Below, in pieces: positions 30,928 to 38,456 of a DNA stretch of 64,000 bases; the first letter of the stretch is position 1; each line of letters opens with the position of its first letter. Position numbers and translations under genes: made by a program. Under the pieces are notes generated by a model. The model was not told where the DNA came from. It did not search any database and worked only from the letters and a program-made list of their open reading frames with translations. Origin of the DNA: Providencia hangzhouensis (GTDB lineage: Bacteria > Pseudomonadota > Gammaproteobacteria > Enterobacterales > Enterobacteriaceae); the NCBI RefSeq assembly GCF_029193595.2, contig NZ_CP135052.1:4216001-4280000 (forward strand), read 5' to 3'.

Positions 30928-30956
30928 TTGACCTCTTAATGGTTAAGAGGCACAAT
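30928..30956 (+). promoter_or_regulatory. Candidate sok promoter
   Basis: -35 TTGACC (30928-30933) and -10 CACAAT (30951-30956) with a 17-base spacer, reading against hok. The spacer CTCTTAATGGTTAAGAG is palindromic. The promoter overlaps the hok ribosome binding region, as in other hok/sok loci. Confidence 0.65.
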
Positions 30957-30961
30957 CCTAA

Positions 30962-31014
30962 CTGTCGGGTTAGGTTTGGGCCTCGTTGGTTAATAATAAC
31001 TAACGGGGCTTTTC
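30962..31014 (+). ncRNA. sok: Sok-type antisense RNA
   Basis: Predicted transcript of about 53 bases opposite the hok leader. It has a 5' hairpin CCTAAC / GTTAGG and a 3' terminator stem GCCTCGTT.GTTA / TAAC.AACGGGGC followed by TTTT. Size and structure match Sok RNAs (about 55-65 nt), which block translation of the leader frame to which hok is coupled. Ends are estimated from the promoter and terminator. Confidence 0.75.
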
Positions 31015-31082
31015 CATTTCTAATCCAAACATTTTATCCAACATAATAAGCTTGAACCAGAAAGGCTCAAGCACCCGCCCAA

Positions 31083-31088
31083 ATGATA
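31083..31088 (-). promoter_or_regulatory. Candidate -10 of the hok message
   Basis: TATCAT on the minus strand just before the conserved GGGCGGGTGCTTGAG leader start; no good -35 is seen. Confidence 0.45.
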
Positions 31089-31323
31089 GCAAATTTTTAT
31101 ATTTCACTCACGCTCAATTCCATTGGAATAAATAAAAATATAAATTTAATTATCTAATTATTAGTTTGTATAATATTAATTAATTTATATATTGATTTTA
31201 TATATTGGTTTCAGAAAAAGGCTAAAAATCGGCTATCTTTAAAATAGCCCTTGCAAAAGAAAAAAGTTACCGTTAGTATCCGCAGCGTTTTATATTCATC
31301 TACTAACTGCAAGGAGGTTTACC

Positions 31324-31368
31324 ATGACAACAATTAATCAAACTCTTTGCGGGCACACTCAGAAATAG
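31324..31368 (+). CDS. 14-codon leader reading frame before rtcB
   Basis: ATG (31324) to TAG, peptide MTTINQTLCGHTQK, preceded at 6 bases by AAGGAGG (31311-31317), a perfect match to the anti-Shine-Dalgarno. It ends 81 bases before rtcB, whose own ribosome binding site is weak. ACTAAC (31302-31307), just upstream of the Shine-Dalgarno, can pair with GTTAGT at 31272-31277 or with a second GTTAGT at 31377-31382, after the leader stop. This suggests a leader peptide or attenuation switch. No homologue is recognised; translation is not proven. Confidence 0.5.
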   Translation: MTTINQTLCGHTQK

Positions 31369-31449
31369 CCACTCTCGTTAGTTAATCTATTTTCTTAATT
31401 TTGCCTGCTAATTCACCTTATTTTTCAATTAAAAATGAGTTAATAGCTT

Positions 31450-32583
31450 ATGGGCAATACCTTACATACTGTGGATCAGCAAGTCAGCTATATCGCCACA
31501 GAATCAACATGGATTGAAAGTAAAGCAATCCAACAGTTACAAACAACCGCAAACTTACCTAATATGGTCTCTGTTGTTGGCATGCCTGACCTACATCCAG
31601 GCCGTGGATACCCAATTGGTGCGGCATTTTTCTCAACCAAGCGCTTTTATCCTGCGCTAGTTGGTAATGACATCGGTTGTGGAATGGCGCTGTTCCAAAC
31701 TGATATTAAAAAATCGAAAGTTAACCTCGATAAACTCGAAAAACAACTTTCTGAAATGTCAGATCATGCGCCTTTGTCATGGCTTGAAGAGCATGTTCCA
31801 AATAACATGCAATCACATGACTTTATGTCATCATTAAGTTCTATTGGTGGCGGAAATCATTTTGCAGAATTTCAAGCTATCGATGAAATATTAAACCCTG
31901 AATGGTTCAAGGAAAGTGGTTTAAACAAACAACAATTGCTGTTGTTAGTTCACAGTGGTTCTCGAGGTTTAGGCCAATCAATCCTTCGCCAACATGTAGA
32001 AAAATATAGTCATGATGGGCTTATAGACAATACTCAAGATGCAAAAGATTATCTGGAAGCTCATCAGAATGCATTGGATTTTGCCCAACTAAATCGACAA
32101 ATGATCGGTTTACGTATGCTGCAACAAGTAAAATCAAAGGGTAAACTCGTACTCGACCTTAATCATAACCTAGTTGAATACTGTAAAATCAATGATATTG
32201 AAGGGTGGATACATAGAAAAGGAGCGACACCATCAGATCGCGGGCTAGTCGTTATCCCTGGTTCTCGAGGTGATTACAGTTATCTCGTTTCTCCACAACC
32301 AAGTGAAGTTTGTCTGAATTCTCTTGCTCATGGAGCTGGACGGAAATGGATGCGAACTGAGTGTAAAGGACGTTTATCACATAAATATACACCGACTCAA
32401 TTATCAAGGACGGTATTAGGTAGTCGTGTTATCTGCGCAAACAAACAATTGATTTACGAAGAGGCCCCTCAATCTTATAAATCTATTGATACTGTAATTG
32501 AAAGCATGGTGAATATTGGCATCATCCAAGTTGTTGCGCGTCTTAAACCTGTTATAACCTATAAAACCAGTGGAGATTGCTAA
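31450..32583 (+). CDS. rtcB: RtcB2-type RNA ligase
   Basis: GTP- and Mn-dependent ligase that joins RNA 2',3'-cyclic phosphate (or 3'-phosphate) and 5'-OH ends. The 377-residue protein is shorter than classic RtcB (about 408) and matches the PrfH-linked RtcB2 group. Active-site elements visible: NDIGCGM (Asp and Cys metal ligands), GGGNHF, HSGSRGLGQ, NHNLVEY, HRKGATP, and SLAHGAGRKWMR with the guanylated His. In studied systems RtcB2 repairs 16S rRNA cut in the decoding centre by nucleases of the colicin E3 type. It is coupled to prfH by a TAATG overlap. No rtcA or rtcR is nearby. Confidence 0.92.
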   Translation: MGNTLHTVDQQVSYIATESTWIESKAIQQLQTTANLPNMVSVVGMPDLHPGRGYPIGAAFFSTKRFYPALVGNDIGCGMALFQTDIKKSKVNLDKLEKQLSEMSDHAPLSWLEEHVPNNMQSHDFMSSLSSIGGGNHFAEFQAIDEILNPEWFKESGLNKQQLLLLVHSGSRGLGQSILRQHVEKYSHDGLIDNTQDAKDYLEAHQNALDFAQLNRQMIGLRMLQQVKSKGKLVLDLNHNLVEYCKINDIEGWIHRKGATPSDRGLVVIPGSRGDYSYLVSPQPSEVCLNSLAHGAGRKWMRTECKGRLSHKYTPTQLSRTVLGSRVICANKQLIYEEAPQSYKSIDTVIESMVNIGIIQVVARLKPVITYKTSGDC

Positions 32584-33194
32584 TGATATTATTACAGTTT
32601 TCCTCTGCGCAGGGGCCTGAAGAATGTTGCATAGCGGTGGAAAAAGCACTTATTTGTTTTTTCCAAGAGGCTAAAAAACTTTCAGTCATTGCCGATACAC
32701 TTGAGTTTTTCCCATCACGCTATGGACTAAAATCTGCCTTAATTTCATTGGAAGGCGAGAATGCAGAAATACTATCCCAAAAATGGACTGGCACTATTCA
32801 ATGGCAGTGCCAAAGCCAAATTAGGCCACGACATAAACGTAAAAATTGGTTTTTGAGTGTCACCCGTTTCTCTCCCATTAAACCAATTGAAGAGAGTGAA
32901 ATTGAGTTTGAATTTACTAAAGCACAGGGGGTTGGAGGGCAGCATGTGAACAAAACCTCGTCTGCGGTTAGAGCAAAACATGTCGCTACGGGTATCACTG
33001 TCAAAGTGCAATCTGAACGCAGCCAGCACGCTAACAAAAAGCTTGCGAAACAGTTAATTCAATGGAAATTGAATGAACATCAATCGCAGCAACTTAATGA
33101 ACTGGATAAACAACGTCATCATTCCCATTATCAAATTGAAAGAGGAAATGCGGTAATGACTTTTTCAGGAAATGAATTTAAACGTTTAAAATAA
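32583..33194 (+). CDS. prfH: PrfH, release factor homologue for damaged ribosomes
   Basis: 203 residues. It keeps the catalytic domain of class I release factors with GGQ in QGVGGQHVNKTSSAVRAKH but lacks the N-terminal codon-reading domain 1 and most of domain 2. PrfH releases nascent chains from ribosomes cleaved in the decoding centre, so that RtcB can then reseal the 16S rRNA. The ATG at 32583 shares one base with the rtcB stop (TAATG); the TTG two codons earlier is not needed. A hairpin terminator follows at 33199-33224. Confidence 0.93.
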   Translation: MILLQFSSAQGPEECCIAVEKALICFFQEAKKLSVIADTLEFFPSRYGLKSALISLEGENAEILSQKWTGTIQWQCQSQIRPRHKRKNWFLSVTRFSPIKPIEESEIEFEFTKAQGVGGQHVNKTSSAVRAKHVATGITVKVQSERSQHANKKLAKQLIQWKLNEHQSQQLNELDKQRHHSHYQIERGNAVMTFSGNEFKRLK

Positions 33195-33198
33195 AACA

Positions 33199-33224
33199 AT
33201 ACCACCTCAGATAAGAGGTGGTAT
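33199..33224. terminator. Bidirectional terminator between prfH and the orphan gene
   Basis: ATACCACCTC / GAGGTGGTAT, a perfect 10-bp stem with loop AGATAA. On the minus strand it is followed by TGTTTTATTTT, so it ends the orphan gene transcript well; on the plus strand the T tract is weak. Confidence 0.75.
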
Positions 33225-33276
33225 ATAATTTAAGATATCTACCTTACTGTTTTGTGCTTTACTACCCAGACAATGC

Positions 33277-33552
33277 TTAATTCACTAAATAACACATTGA
33301 ATTATTAAATTGACATTCAGCAATATAATAATTTGGCTCAATGATAAAACTATATTCTTTTTGTGAAGAAAAACAATTTGTTGTTTGTATTAGTGACGAA
33401 TGATCAACATCATAATTAATAGGTACAATATCGCCTTTATTTTTATTCATTAAGCTATTAAATGCTGTTTCTAATTGTTTTTCATATTCCATGATACTCA
33501 TTCCTTGTTGAATCTGCTTATCACCATAACCAAATTTATCAACGCTGTTCAT
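33277..33552 (-). CDS. Orphan 91-residue protein, unknown
   Basis: AT-rich frame with a strong ribosome binding site (AAAGGAG, 7 bases before ATG). The protein is hydrophilic, with a helical N-terminal half (EYEKQLETAFNSLMNKNK) and a more strand-like C-terminal half with three Cys; no signal peptide or membrane segment. I recognise no family. It lies tail to tail with prfH and is flanked by two near-identical hairpins (33199-33224, 33710-33728). A link to ribosome repair is possible only by neighbourhood. Confidence 0.65.
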   Translation of the reverse strand: MNSVDKFGYGDKQIQQGMSIMEYEKQLETAFNSLMNKNKGDIVPINYDVDHSSLIQTTNCFSSQKEYSFIIEPNYYIAECQFNNSMCYLVN

Positions 33553-33709
33553 CTACAAGCTCCTTTTATATGTACATTGAAAAATCACAAGTTAAAATGG
33601 CTGATATAACCGATTAAAACAAGTTAAATTGAATAGAGTTAATCTTAAATTTTAAAGGAAATAATATAATATTAATTAGATATTATAAATATGAAAGAAT
33701 CTCTATCAG

Positions 33710-33728
33710 CCACCTCAATAAGAGGTGG
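33710..33728. repeat. Hairpin near-identical to 33199-33224
   Basis: CCACCTC AATAA GAGGTGG, the same stem as the hairpin after prfH with a shorter loop. It lies 16 bases after the stop of the minus-strand dioxygenase gene and may serve as its terminator, though no clear T run follows. The 33553-33700 stretch in between is AT-rich and holds no other gene. Confidence 0.6.
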
Positions 33729-33744
33729 TAATAGCCTGAACGGA

Positions 33745-34329
33745 TTAGAGTAATTTTTCTGTTAAAAACCAGCCTGCGATACTTTCTCGTTTTTGTTGAG
33801 TCGGTAACACTTCATGTGGAAATTCTTCAGACATAAAAAAAATCATTCGACCTGCAAGCGGTTCCAATTCAAACAATTGATTGTTTTCTTTATCATAGAC
33901 AACAAGTTCACCTCCATCTCCAGCTTGCCATGTTTCATTCATATACAAAACAGTGGTTACCTTGCGACGCCCTTGTCCTCTTGGGTTATCAACATGCTTT
34001 TTATAAAATCCACCATTAGGATAACGGCAGAAATGCGTTTCAAAATCACGCAGACCAAGATAAAGCTGGCAGTTAAGCTCTTGCCTAACCTGCTCCATTT
34101 TATCGAGATAATTAACGATAGGCTCCCCCATTTCAGGTTCTAGCCAAACAGTTTGATCAGCACGAATACTTTTATTTCCTTGTAAGGTATCACCGCGCCC
34201 AATACGTGCATCCTGTAGGGTATCTGGAATACTATTTTTGATGGCTTGTATATGTTGCAGGCTCATGAAATCGTCCCACACATACCAACCTTGTGAGGAA
34301 AGTGAATCAATAAGTTTATCCATTGACAT
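33745..34329 (-). CDS. 2-oxoglutarate/Fe(II) dioxygenase, SM-20/prolyl-hydroxylase type
   Basis: 194-residue cytoplasmic protein with the facial triad His-x-Asp (KKHVDNPRG), distal His (FPHEVLP) and the 2-oxoglutarate-binding Arg (RESIAGWF), plus GGELVVYD and PLAGRMIFF, the double-stranded beta-helix pattern of SM-20/EGL-9-like enzymes. A bacterial relative hydroxylates a proline of EF-Tu, so a translation-related substrate is conceivable here next to rtcB-prfH; this is inference. Start: ATG at 34327-34329; a second ATG lies two codons in, and neither has a strong ribosome binding site. Confidence 0.85.
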   Translation of the reverse strand: MSMDKLIDSLSSQGWYVWDDFMSLQHIQAIKNSIPDTLQDARIGRGDTLQGNKSIRADQTVWLEPEMGEPIVNYLDKMEQVRQELNCQLYLGLRDFETHFCRYPNGGFYKKHVDNPRGQGRRKVTTVLYMNETWQAGDGGELVVYDKENNQLFELEPLAGRMIFFMSEEFPHEVLPTQQKRESIAGWFLTEKLL

Positions 34330-34520
34330 GATGAGTCTTAGAAAAGTTAATTAGGTAATATTTTATACTTCATTGAGATGAAACTTTAAAATTAAAAACT
34401 CAAATCCTGAGGATTAATACGGCATATCAAAGTCAATCACTAAAAAGATAGTGATAGTTATCATAGAGTAAACTAGAAAAGAGATTCAAAATTACATAAA
34501 TAACATACTCATTCCATAGT

Positions 34521-34550
34521 AAAAAAGCACTCCATCCATATTGAGTGCTT
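34521..34550 (-). terminator. Terminator of the coiled-coil protein gene
   Basis: On the minus strand AAGCACTC / GAGTGCTT with a 10-base loop and TTTTTAC after it, 32 bases past the stop. The rest of 34330-34520 holds no gene I can support; it should carry the dioxygenase promoter. Confidence 0.82.
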
Positions 34551-34581
34551 ACTATAAAATCAAATTAAACGATTGATTGAC

Positions 34582-36006
34582 TTAGCAGAATGCAGTTCTT
34601 CCAATACCACCACAAGAACAACGTGCCACTGGGTTAAGAAGACTTACCTGCCCTAGGTTTTTATTTACTTCACTATTCCCCTCCTCCGCCGATTGGAAAG
34701 CCGTAATTCGTTCTGAAATTAATTCGCTTTGAATTACGGGTTGAACTAATGTATTACCATCTTGATTTTCAATCATTTTTTGAGAATGAATTGACCAGTG
34801 AAGTTCAACATCTTTGATAGTTTCTTTAATGCTATGCATTTCTTCATTATATCTTTTAATATTTAAAGATAGATGATTTTTAAAAGGCCCTGAATTCACT
34901 TCTAATTCGCCTTGTTTTTCCATTTCAATATTTAGCTTATCAATATATTGATTTAATTCGTCTAATACTTTTAGTAAATTGGACTCCTGTAGTTTACTTA
35001 TCCTACTTAACTCATCTAATACATGCTTATCTTTTGCTATGCTAGGGCTTTCTACTCTATACAATGAAATATTTCTACGTAATGACCTTATTTCTTCTAT
35101 TTCTGAATTAGTTTTATGTTCGTTCAACTCACTTAGGCCTTTAAACATATTTAATTGTTCATCAAATACTTTTACATTTTTATGAACTTTTTCCTCTAAC
35201 ATTCTCATCGAATCATCTATCTGTTTTTGGCTATATTTATCAGTAACAACCGAACTGGAGCCCCAAGCTCTTCCTTTATTTAATAGCTGTACTGAACGAG
35301 ATTTCAAATCATTTATAGACGAAACAAATTTTTCAATTTCATCATCTATCTCTTTTTTATTTTTTATTGTCTCAATTTCTATGTTATCTAACTGTAAATC
35401 AATTTTTCGTTCATCTTCTAGTAACTTAGATGCTCTATTTTTCAATGATTTTAGCTTAGCGTTATGATAATTTATTGAGATAGATACAATACCTGTTTTA
35501 ACTTTATTAAACGAAGTATTTAGATGGGTTATTTCATTATTTATCTTTACTAAAGTAGATTTTTCACTATTTAACATACCCTCTTTTGTCTCATGAGGGA
35601 TTTTTTTGATTACAAAAATACTTTCTAGTAGTTTATGGTCACCACCAATATTTTTATTTTGCTTATTTATTTCCAACTCTATTTTATACTTAGAAAACTT
35701 ACTAGCCTCAAAATATAAAATCTCATTACCGATATTTTCCTTGTTATATTTACTAGCAAGATTTTTCATTGCTAGTAAATTACCTTCAAAAAATTTAATA
35801 GCTTTATTTACCTCATCTATTTTAGCAGTCACTTCACTATTTATATTTGTTTTTTCAGATAAATATTCATAGCCATATTCATCTTGAATTTTCATTACTA
35901 ATGAAGACTTCAGTTTCTTAATTTTATTTAAACGATTTTCAGCAGAAAAAATTAACGAGTCTATTTTTTTAAAATCATAACTATTTAAATTAAAATCAAT
36001 TTCCAT
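34582..36006 (-). CDS. Large coiled-coil protein with Cys-rich tail, unknown
   Basis: 474 residues, very rich in Lys, Glu, Ile, Asn and Ser, with long heptad-like helices over most of residues 15-430, no signal peptide and no membrane segment. The last residues, RCSCGGIGRTAFC, hold three Cys and two Gly and end on Cys. Codon use is far more AT-rich than in the flanking core genes, a sign of horizontal transfer. Start: ATG at 36004-36006 with AAAGGG 6 bases upstream; the earlier ATG at 36027 overlaps nothing useful. I recognise no family. Effector, phage-derived or structural roles are all open. Confidence 0.7.
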   Translation of the reverse strand: MEIDFNLNSYDFKKIDSLIFSAENRLNKIKKLKSSLVMKIQDEYGYEYLSEKTNINSEVTAKIDEVNKAIKFFEGNLLAMKNLASKYNKENIGNEILYFEASKFSKYKIELEINKQNKNIGGDHKLLESIFVIKKIPHETKEGMLNSEKSTLVKINNEITHLNTSFNKVKTGIVSISINYHNAKLKSLKNRASKLLEDERKIDLQLDNIEIETIKNKKEIDDEIEKFVSSINDLKSRSVQLLNKGRAWGSSSVVTDKYSQKQIDDSMRMLEEKVHKNVKVFDEQLNMFKGLSELNEHKTNSEIEEIRSLRRNISLYRVESPSIAKDKHVLDELSRISKLQESNLLKVLDELNQYIDKLNIEMEKQGELEVNSGPFKNHLSLNIKRYNEEMHSIKETIKDVELHWSIHSQKMIENQDGNTLVQPVIQSELISERITAFQSAEEGNSEVNKNLGQVSLLNPVARCSCGGIGRTAFC

Positions 36007-36206
36007 ATTAATCCCTTTGATTTTCATATAATTAAAAACATAATTTGATATCTATATTGCGTTTTTATATTATATTAAAGACAAAGGAGTGACTAATTTA
36101 TTATTTGTATAATAAAAACAAATTATAATTATTTTAAACCTATATTTCATTTAAATAAATAAAGTAGAAATATTATTCAGATTTCTACTTTATTTATACT
36201 TGTCTA

Positions 36207-38369
36207 TTACAGTTTCTCAAGCTTCGCATATGAAGCCACCAGCCATTTAATTCCTTGACCTTGGAAAGCGATTTGTAAACGACAGTGTTCACCACTACCT
36301 TCAAGGTTAATAATCGTGCCTTCTCCAAATTTAGGATGAACTACACGCTGCCCTAATGCATAACCCGAATCATTTTGGCTAATCGGGGTACCAAGGCGTT
36401 GATGGCTAACTGGTCTTGAAACCTGCGCTCGCAAACGAACTTCTTCAACACACTCGGTTGGTAGCTCACCGATAAAACGAGAAGGCCTGTGATAAACTTC
36501 TTTGCCATATAAACGACGACTTTCAGCGTAGGTGATAGTCAGTTTTTCCATTGCTCGGGTAATACCGACATAAGCAAGGCGACGTTCTTCTTCAAGACGA
36601 CCACTTTCATCCATCGACATTTGGCTTGGGAACATACCTTCTTCCATTCCCACAATGAATACAACTGGAAACTCCAGGCCTTTAGCCGAATGCAAAGTCA
36701 TCAATTGAACGGCATCTTGACTAACATCCGCTTGTCCATCTCCTGCTTCCAATGCTGCATGAGAAAGAAAAGCCTGCAATGGCATTAAGTCTTGGTCTTC
36801 GTCTTGATAGCTGAAATCACGGGTTGCATTGACTAACTCTTCCAAGTTTTCAATTCGAGCCTGTGCTTTTTCGCCTTTTTCTTGCTCATACATCGCTCGT
36901 AGGCCTGAGTCGTTAATGACTCGATCAGCTTGGACGTGTAATGGCATGTCTTGGGTTTCTTTAGCTAATGCATCGACTAATTCTAAGAAACGCTCGATTG
37001 CAGCGGCTGCCCTACCTCCCAACACCTGCTCGCGAAGTAAGTACTCACAACTTTCCCATAATGTTAGTTGTTGATCCCGTGCAGTTTGGCGAACAGTATC
37101 TAATGTTCTATCTCCGATGCCACGTGTTGGTGTATTGACCACCCGCTCGAAGGAAGCATCATCATTACGATTTGCTATTAATCTTAAATAAGAAAGTGCA
37201 TCTTTAATCTCTTGACGTTCAAAGAAACGTTGCCCACCATAAATACGATATGGCATAGCACCTTGGATGAGCGCCTCTTCTAATACACGAGACTGTGCAT
37301 TACTCCGGTACAGCATGGCACAATCTTGTAGGGCTCCACCATTTTCATGCCATTGTTTAATGCGCCCAACCACATAACGTGCTTCATCTAACTCATTAAA
37401 AGCGCAGTAGAGGGAAATGGGTTCACCATCTCCGCCTTCTGTCCATAAATTTTTCCCTAAGCGGTCACTGTTATTCGCGATCAATGCGTTCGCCGCTTTT
37501 AATATATTATTCGTTGAACGGTAGTTTTGCTCAAGGCGGATAGTTTCTGCACCAGGAAAATCATTGAGAAAGCGCTGGATATTTTCTACTTGAGCCCCAC
37601 GCCAGCCATAGATTGATTGGTCATCATCACCAACAATCATGACTTTGCCAGTTTCCCCAGCGAGTACACGGATCCATGCATATTGGATATTATTGGTATC
37701 TTGGAATTCATCGACGAGAATATTCGTAAAGCGCTCACGATAATGCTGTAGTACATGGGGCTTGTTTAACCACAGTTCATGGGCACGTAATAATAGCTCA
37801 GCAAAATCCACCAGTCCGGCTCTATCACAGGCTTCTTGGTAAGCTTGGTATACTTTTAGCCATGTCGCTTCGACTGGGTTTCCGTAAGCTTCAATGTGCT
37901 GAGGACGCAAACCCTCATCTTTTTTACCGTTTATGTACCACATACCCTGACGTGGTGGCCATTGTTTTTCATCTAAATTCATCGCCTTAAGTAAGCGACG
38001 AATTAAACGGTATTGGTCATCACTATCGAGAATTTGAAAATCCTGCGGTAAATTAGCATCCATATAATGTTGGCGTAATAAACGATGCGCTAAGCCATGG
38101 AATGTTCCTATCCACATACCGCCTTCACTAGTACCAATCAATTGATTGATTCTATGGCGCATTTCTGCTGCCGCTTTGTTCGTGAACGTCACTGCCATAA
38201 TTGAAAATGGGGAAGCATTTTCCACAGACATCAGCCATGCAATTCGATGCACTAGCACCCGAGTTTTACCACTACCTGCCCCCGCAAGGACAAGTAAATT
38301 GGTACGCGGGGCGGCAACCGCTTCGCGCTGTTTGTCATTAAGGCCTTCAAGCAGATAAGAGACGTCCAT
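36207..38369 (-). CDS. uvrD: UvrD, DNA helicase II
   Basis: SF1A helicase for nucleotide excision repair and MutL-directed mismatch repair. The 720-residue protein has GAGSGKT (Walker A), DEFQDTN (motif II), GDDDQSIYGWRGA (motif III), QNYRS, the late VAFTR-like VGITRAMEKL motif, and a C-terminal Tudor-like domain (GQRVVHPKFGEGTI). The ATG at 38367-38369 gives MDVSYLLEGLN, aligning with E. coli; a TTG four codons upstream is ignored. It has an SOS box upstream and overlaps no gene. Confidence 0.97.
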   Translation of the reverse strand: MDVSYLLEGLNDKQREAVAAPRTNLLVLAGAGSGKTRVLVHRIAWLMSVENASPFSIMAVTFTNKAAAEMRHRINQLIGTSEGGMWIGTFHGLAHRLLRQHYMDANLPQDFQILDSDDQYRLIRRLLKAMNLDEKQWPPRQGMWYINGKKDEGLRPQHIEAYGNPVEATWLKVYQAYQEACDRAGLVDFAELLLRAHELWLNKPHVLQHYRERFTNILVDEFQDTNNIQYAWIRVLAGETGKVMIVGDDDQSIYGWRGAQVENIQRFLNDFPGAETIRLEQNYRSTNNILKAANALIANNSDRLGKNLWTEGGDGEPISLYCAFNELDEARYVVGRIKQWHENGGALQDCAMLYRSNAQSRVLEEALIQGAMPYRIYGGQRFFERQEIKDALSYLRLIANRNDDASFERVVNTPTRGIGDRTLDTVRQTARDQQLTLWESCEYLLREQVLGGRAAAAIERFLELVDALAKETQDMPLHVQADRVINDSGLRAMYEQEKGEKAQARIENLEELVNATRDFSYQDEDQDLMPLQAFLSHAALEAGDGQADVSQDAVQLMTLHSAKGLEFPVVFIVGMEEGMFPSQMSMDESGRLEEERRLAYVGITRAMEKLTITYAESRRLYGKEVYHRPSRFIGELPTECVEEVRLRAQVSRPVSHQRLGTPISQNDSGYALGQRVVHPKFGEGTIINLEGSGEHCRLQIAFQGQGIKWLVASYAKLEKL

Positions 38370-38387
38370 AGTTACCATCAAAGCAAA

Positions 38388-38407
38388 ACAGTGGTTAATA
38401 CCACTGT
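38388..38407 (-). other. Inverted repeat in the uvrD leader
   Basis: ACAGTGG / CCACTGT with a 6-base centre, lying between the LexA box and the uvrD start. E. coli uvrD has a transcription attenuator in its leader; this may be the counterpart, though the T run is absent. Confidence 0.45.
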
Positions 38408-38433
38408 GAGGTTATTAACAATGGCTATTGCCA

Positions 38434-38449
38434 CTGTATTTTTATACAG
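38434..38449. promoter_or_regulatory. LexA (SOS) box of uvrD
   Basis: CTGTATTTTTATACAG, a perfect CTGT-N8-ACAG palindrome 65 bases before the uvrD start. It implies LexA repression of uvrD, as in E. coli. It lies just beyond the end of yigB. Confidence 0.92.
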
Positions 38450-38456
38450 GAAATAA

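Noticed and set aside
30828..31046. 72-codon plus-strand reading frame
   Set aside because: It is antisense to hok and covers the Sok RNA and its terminator; no ribosome binding site; the hok/Sok reading explains the sequence fully.
33199..33728. Paired hairpins as attL/attR of a mobile element
   Set aside because: They are stem-loops typical of terminators, there is no integrase or transposase between them, and their arms are inverted repeats rather than a direct-repeat core. Kept only as a low-level cassette idea.
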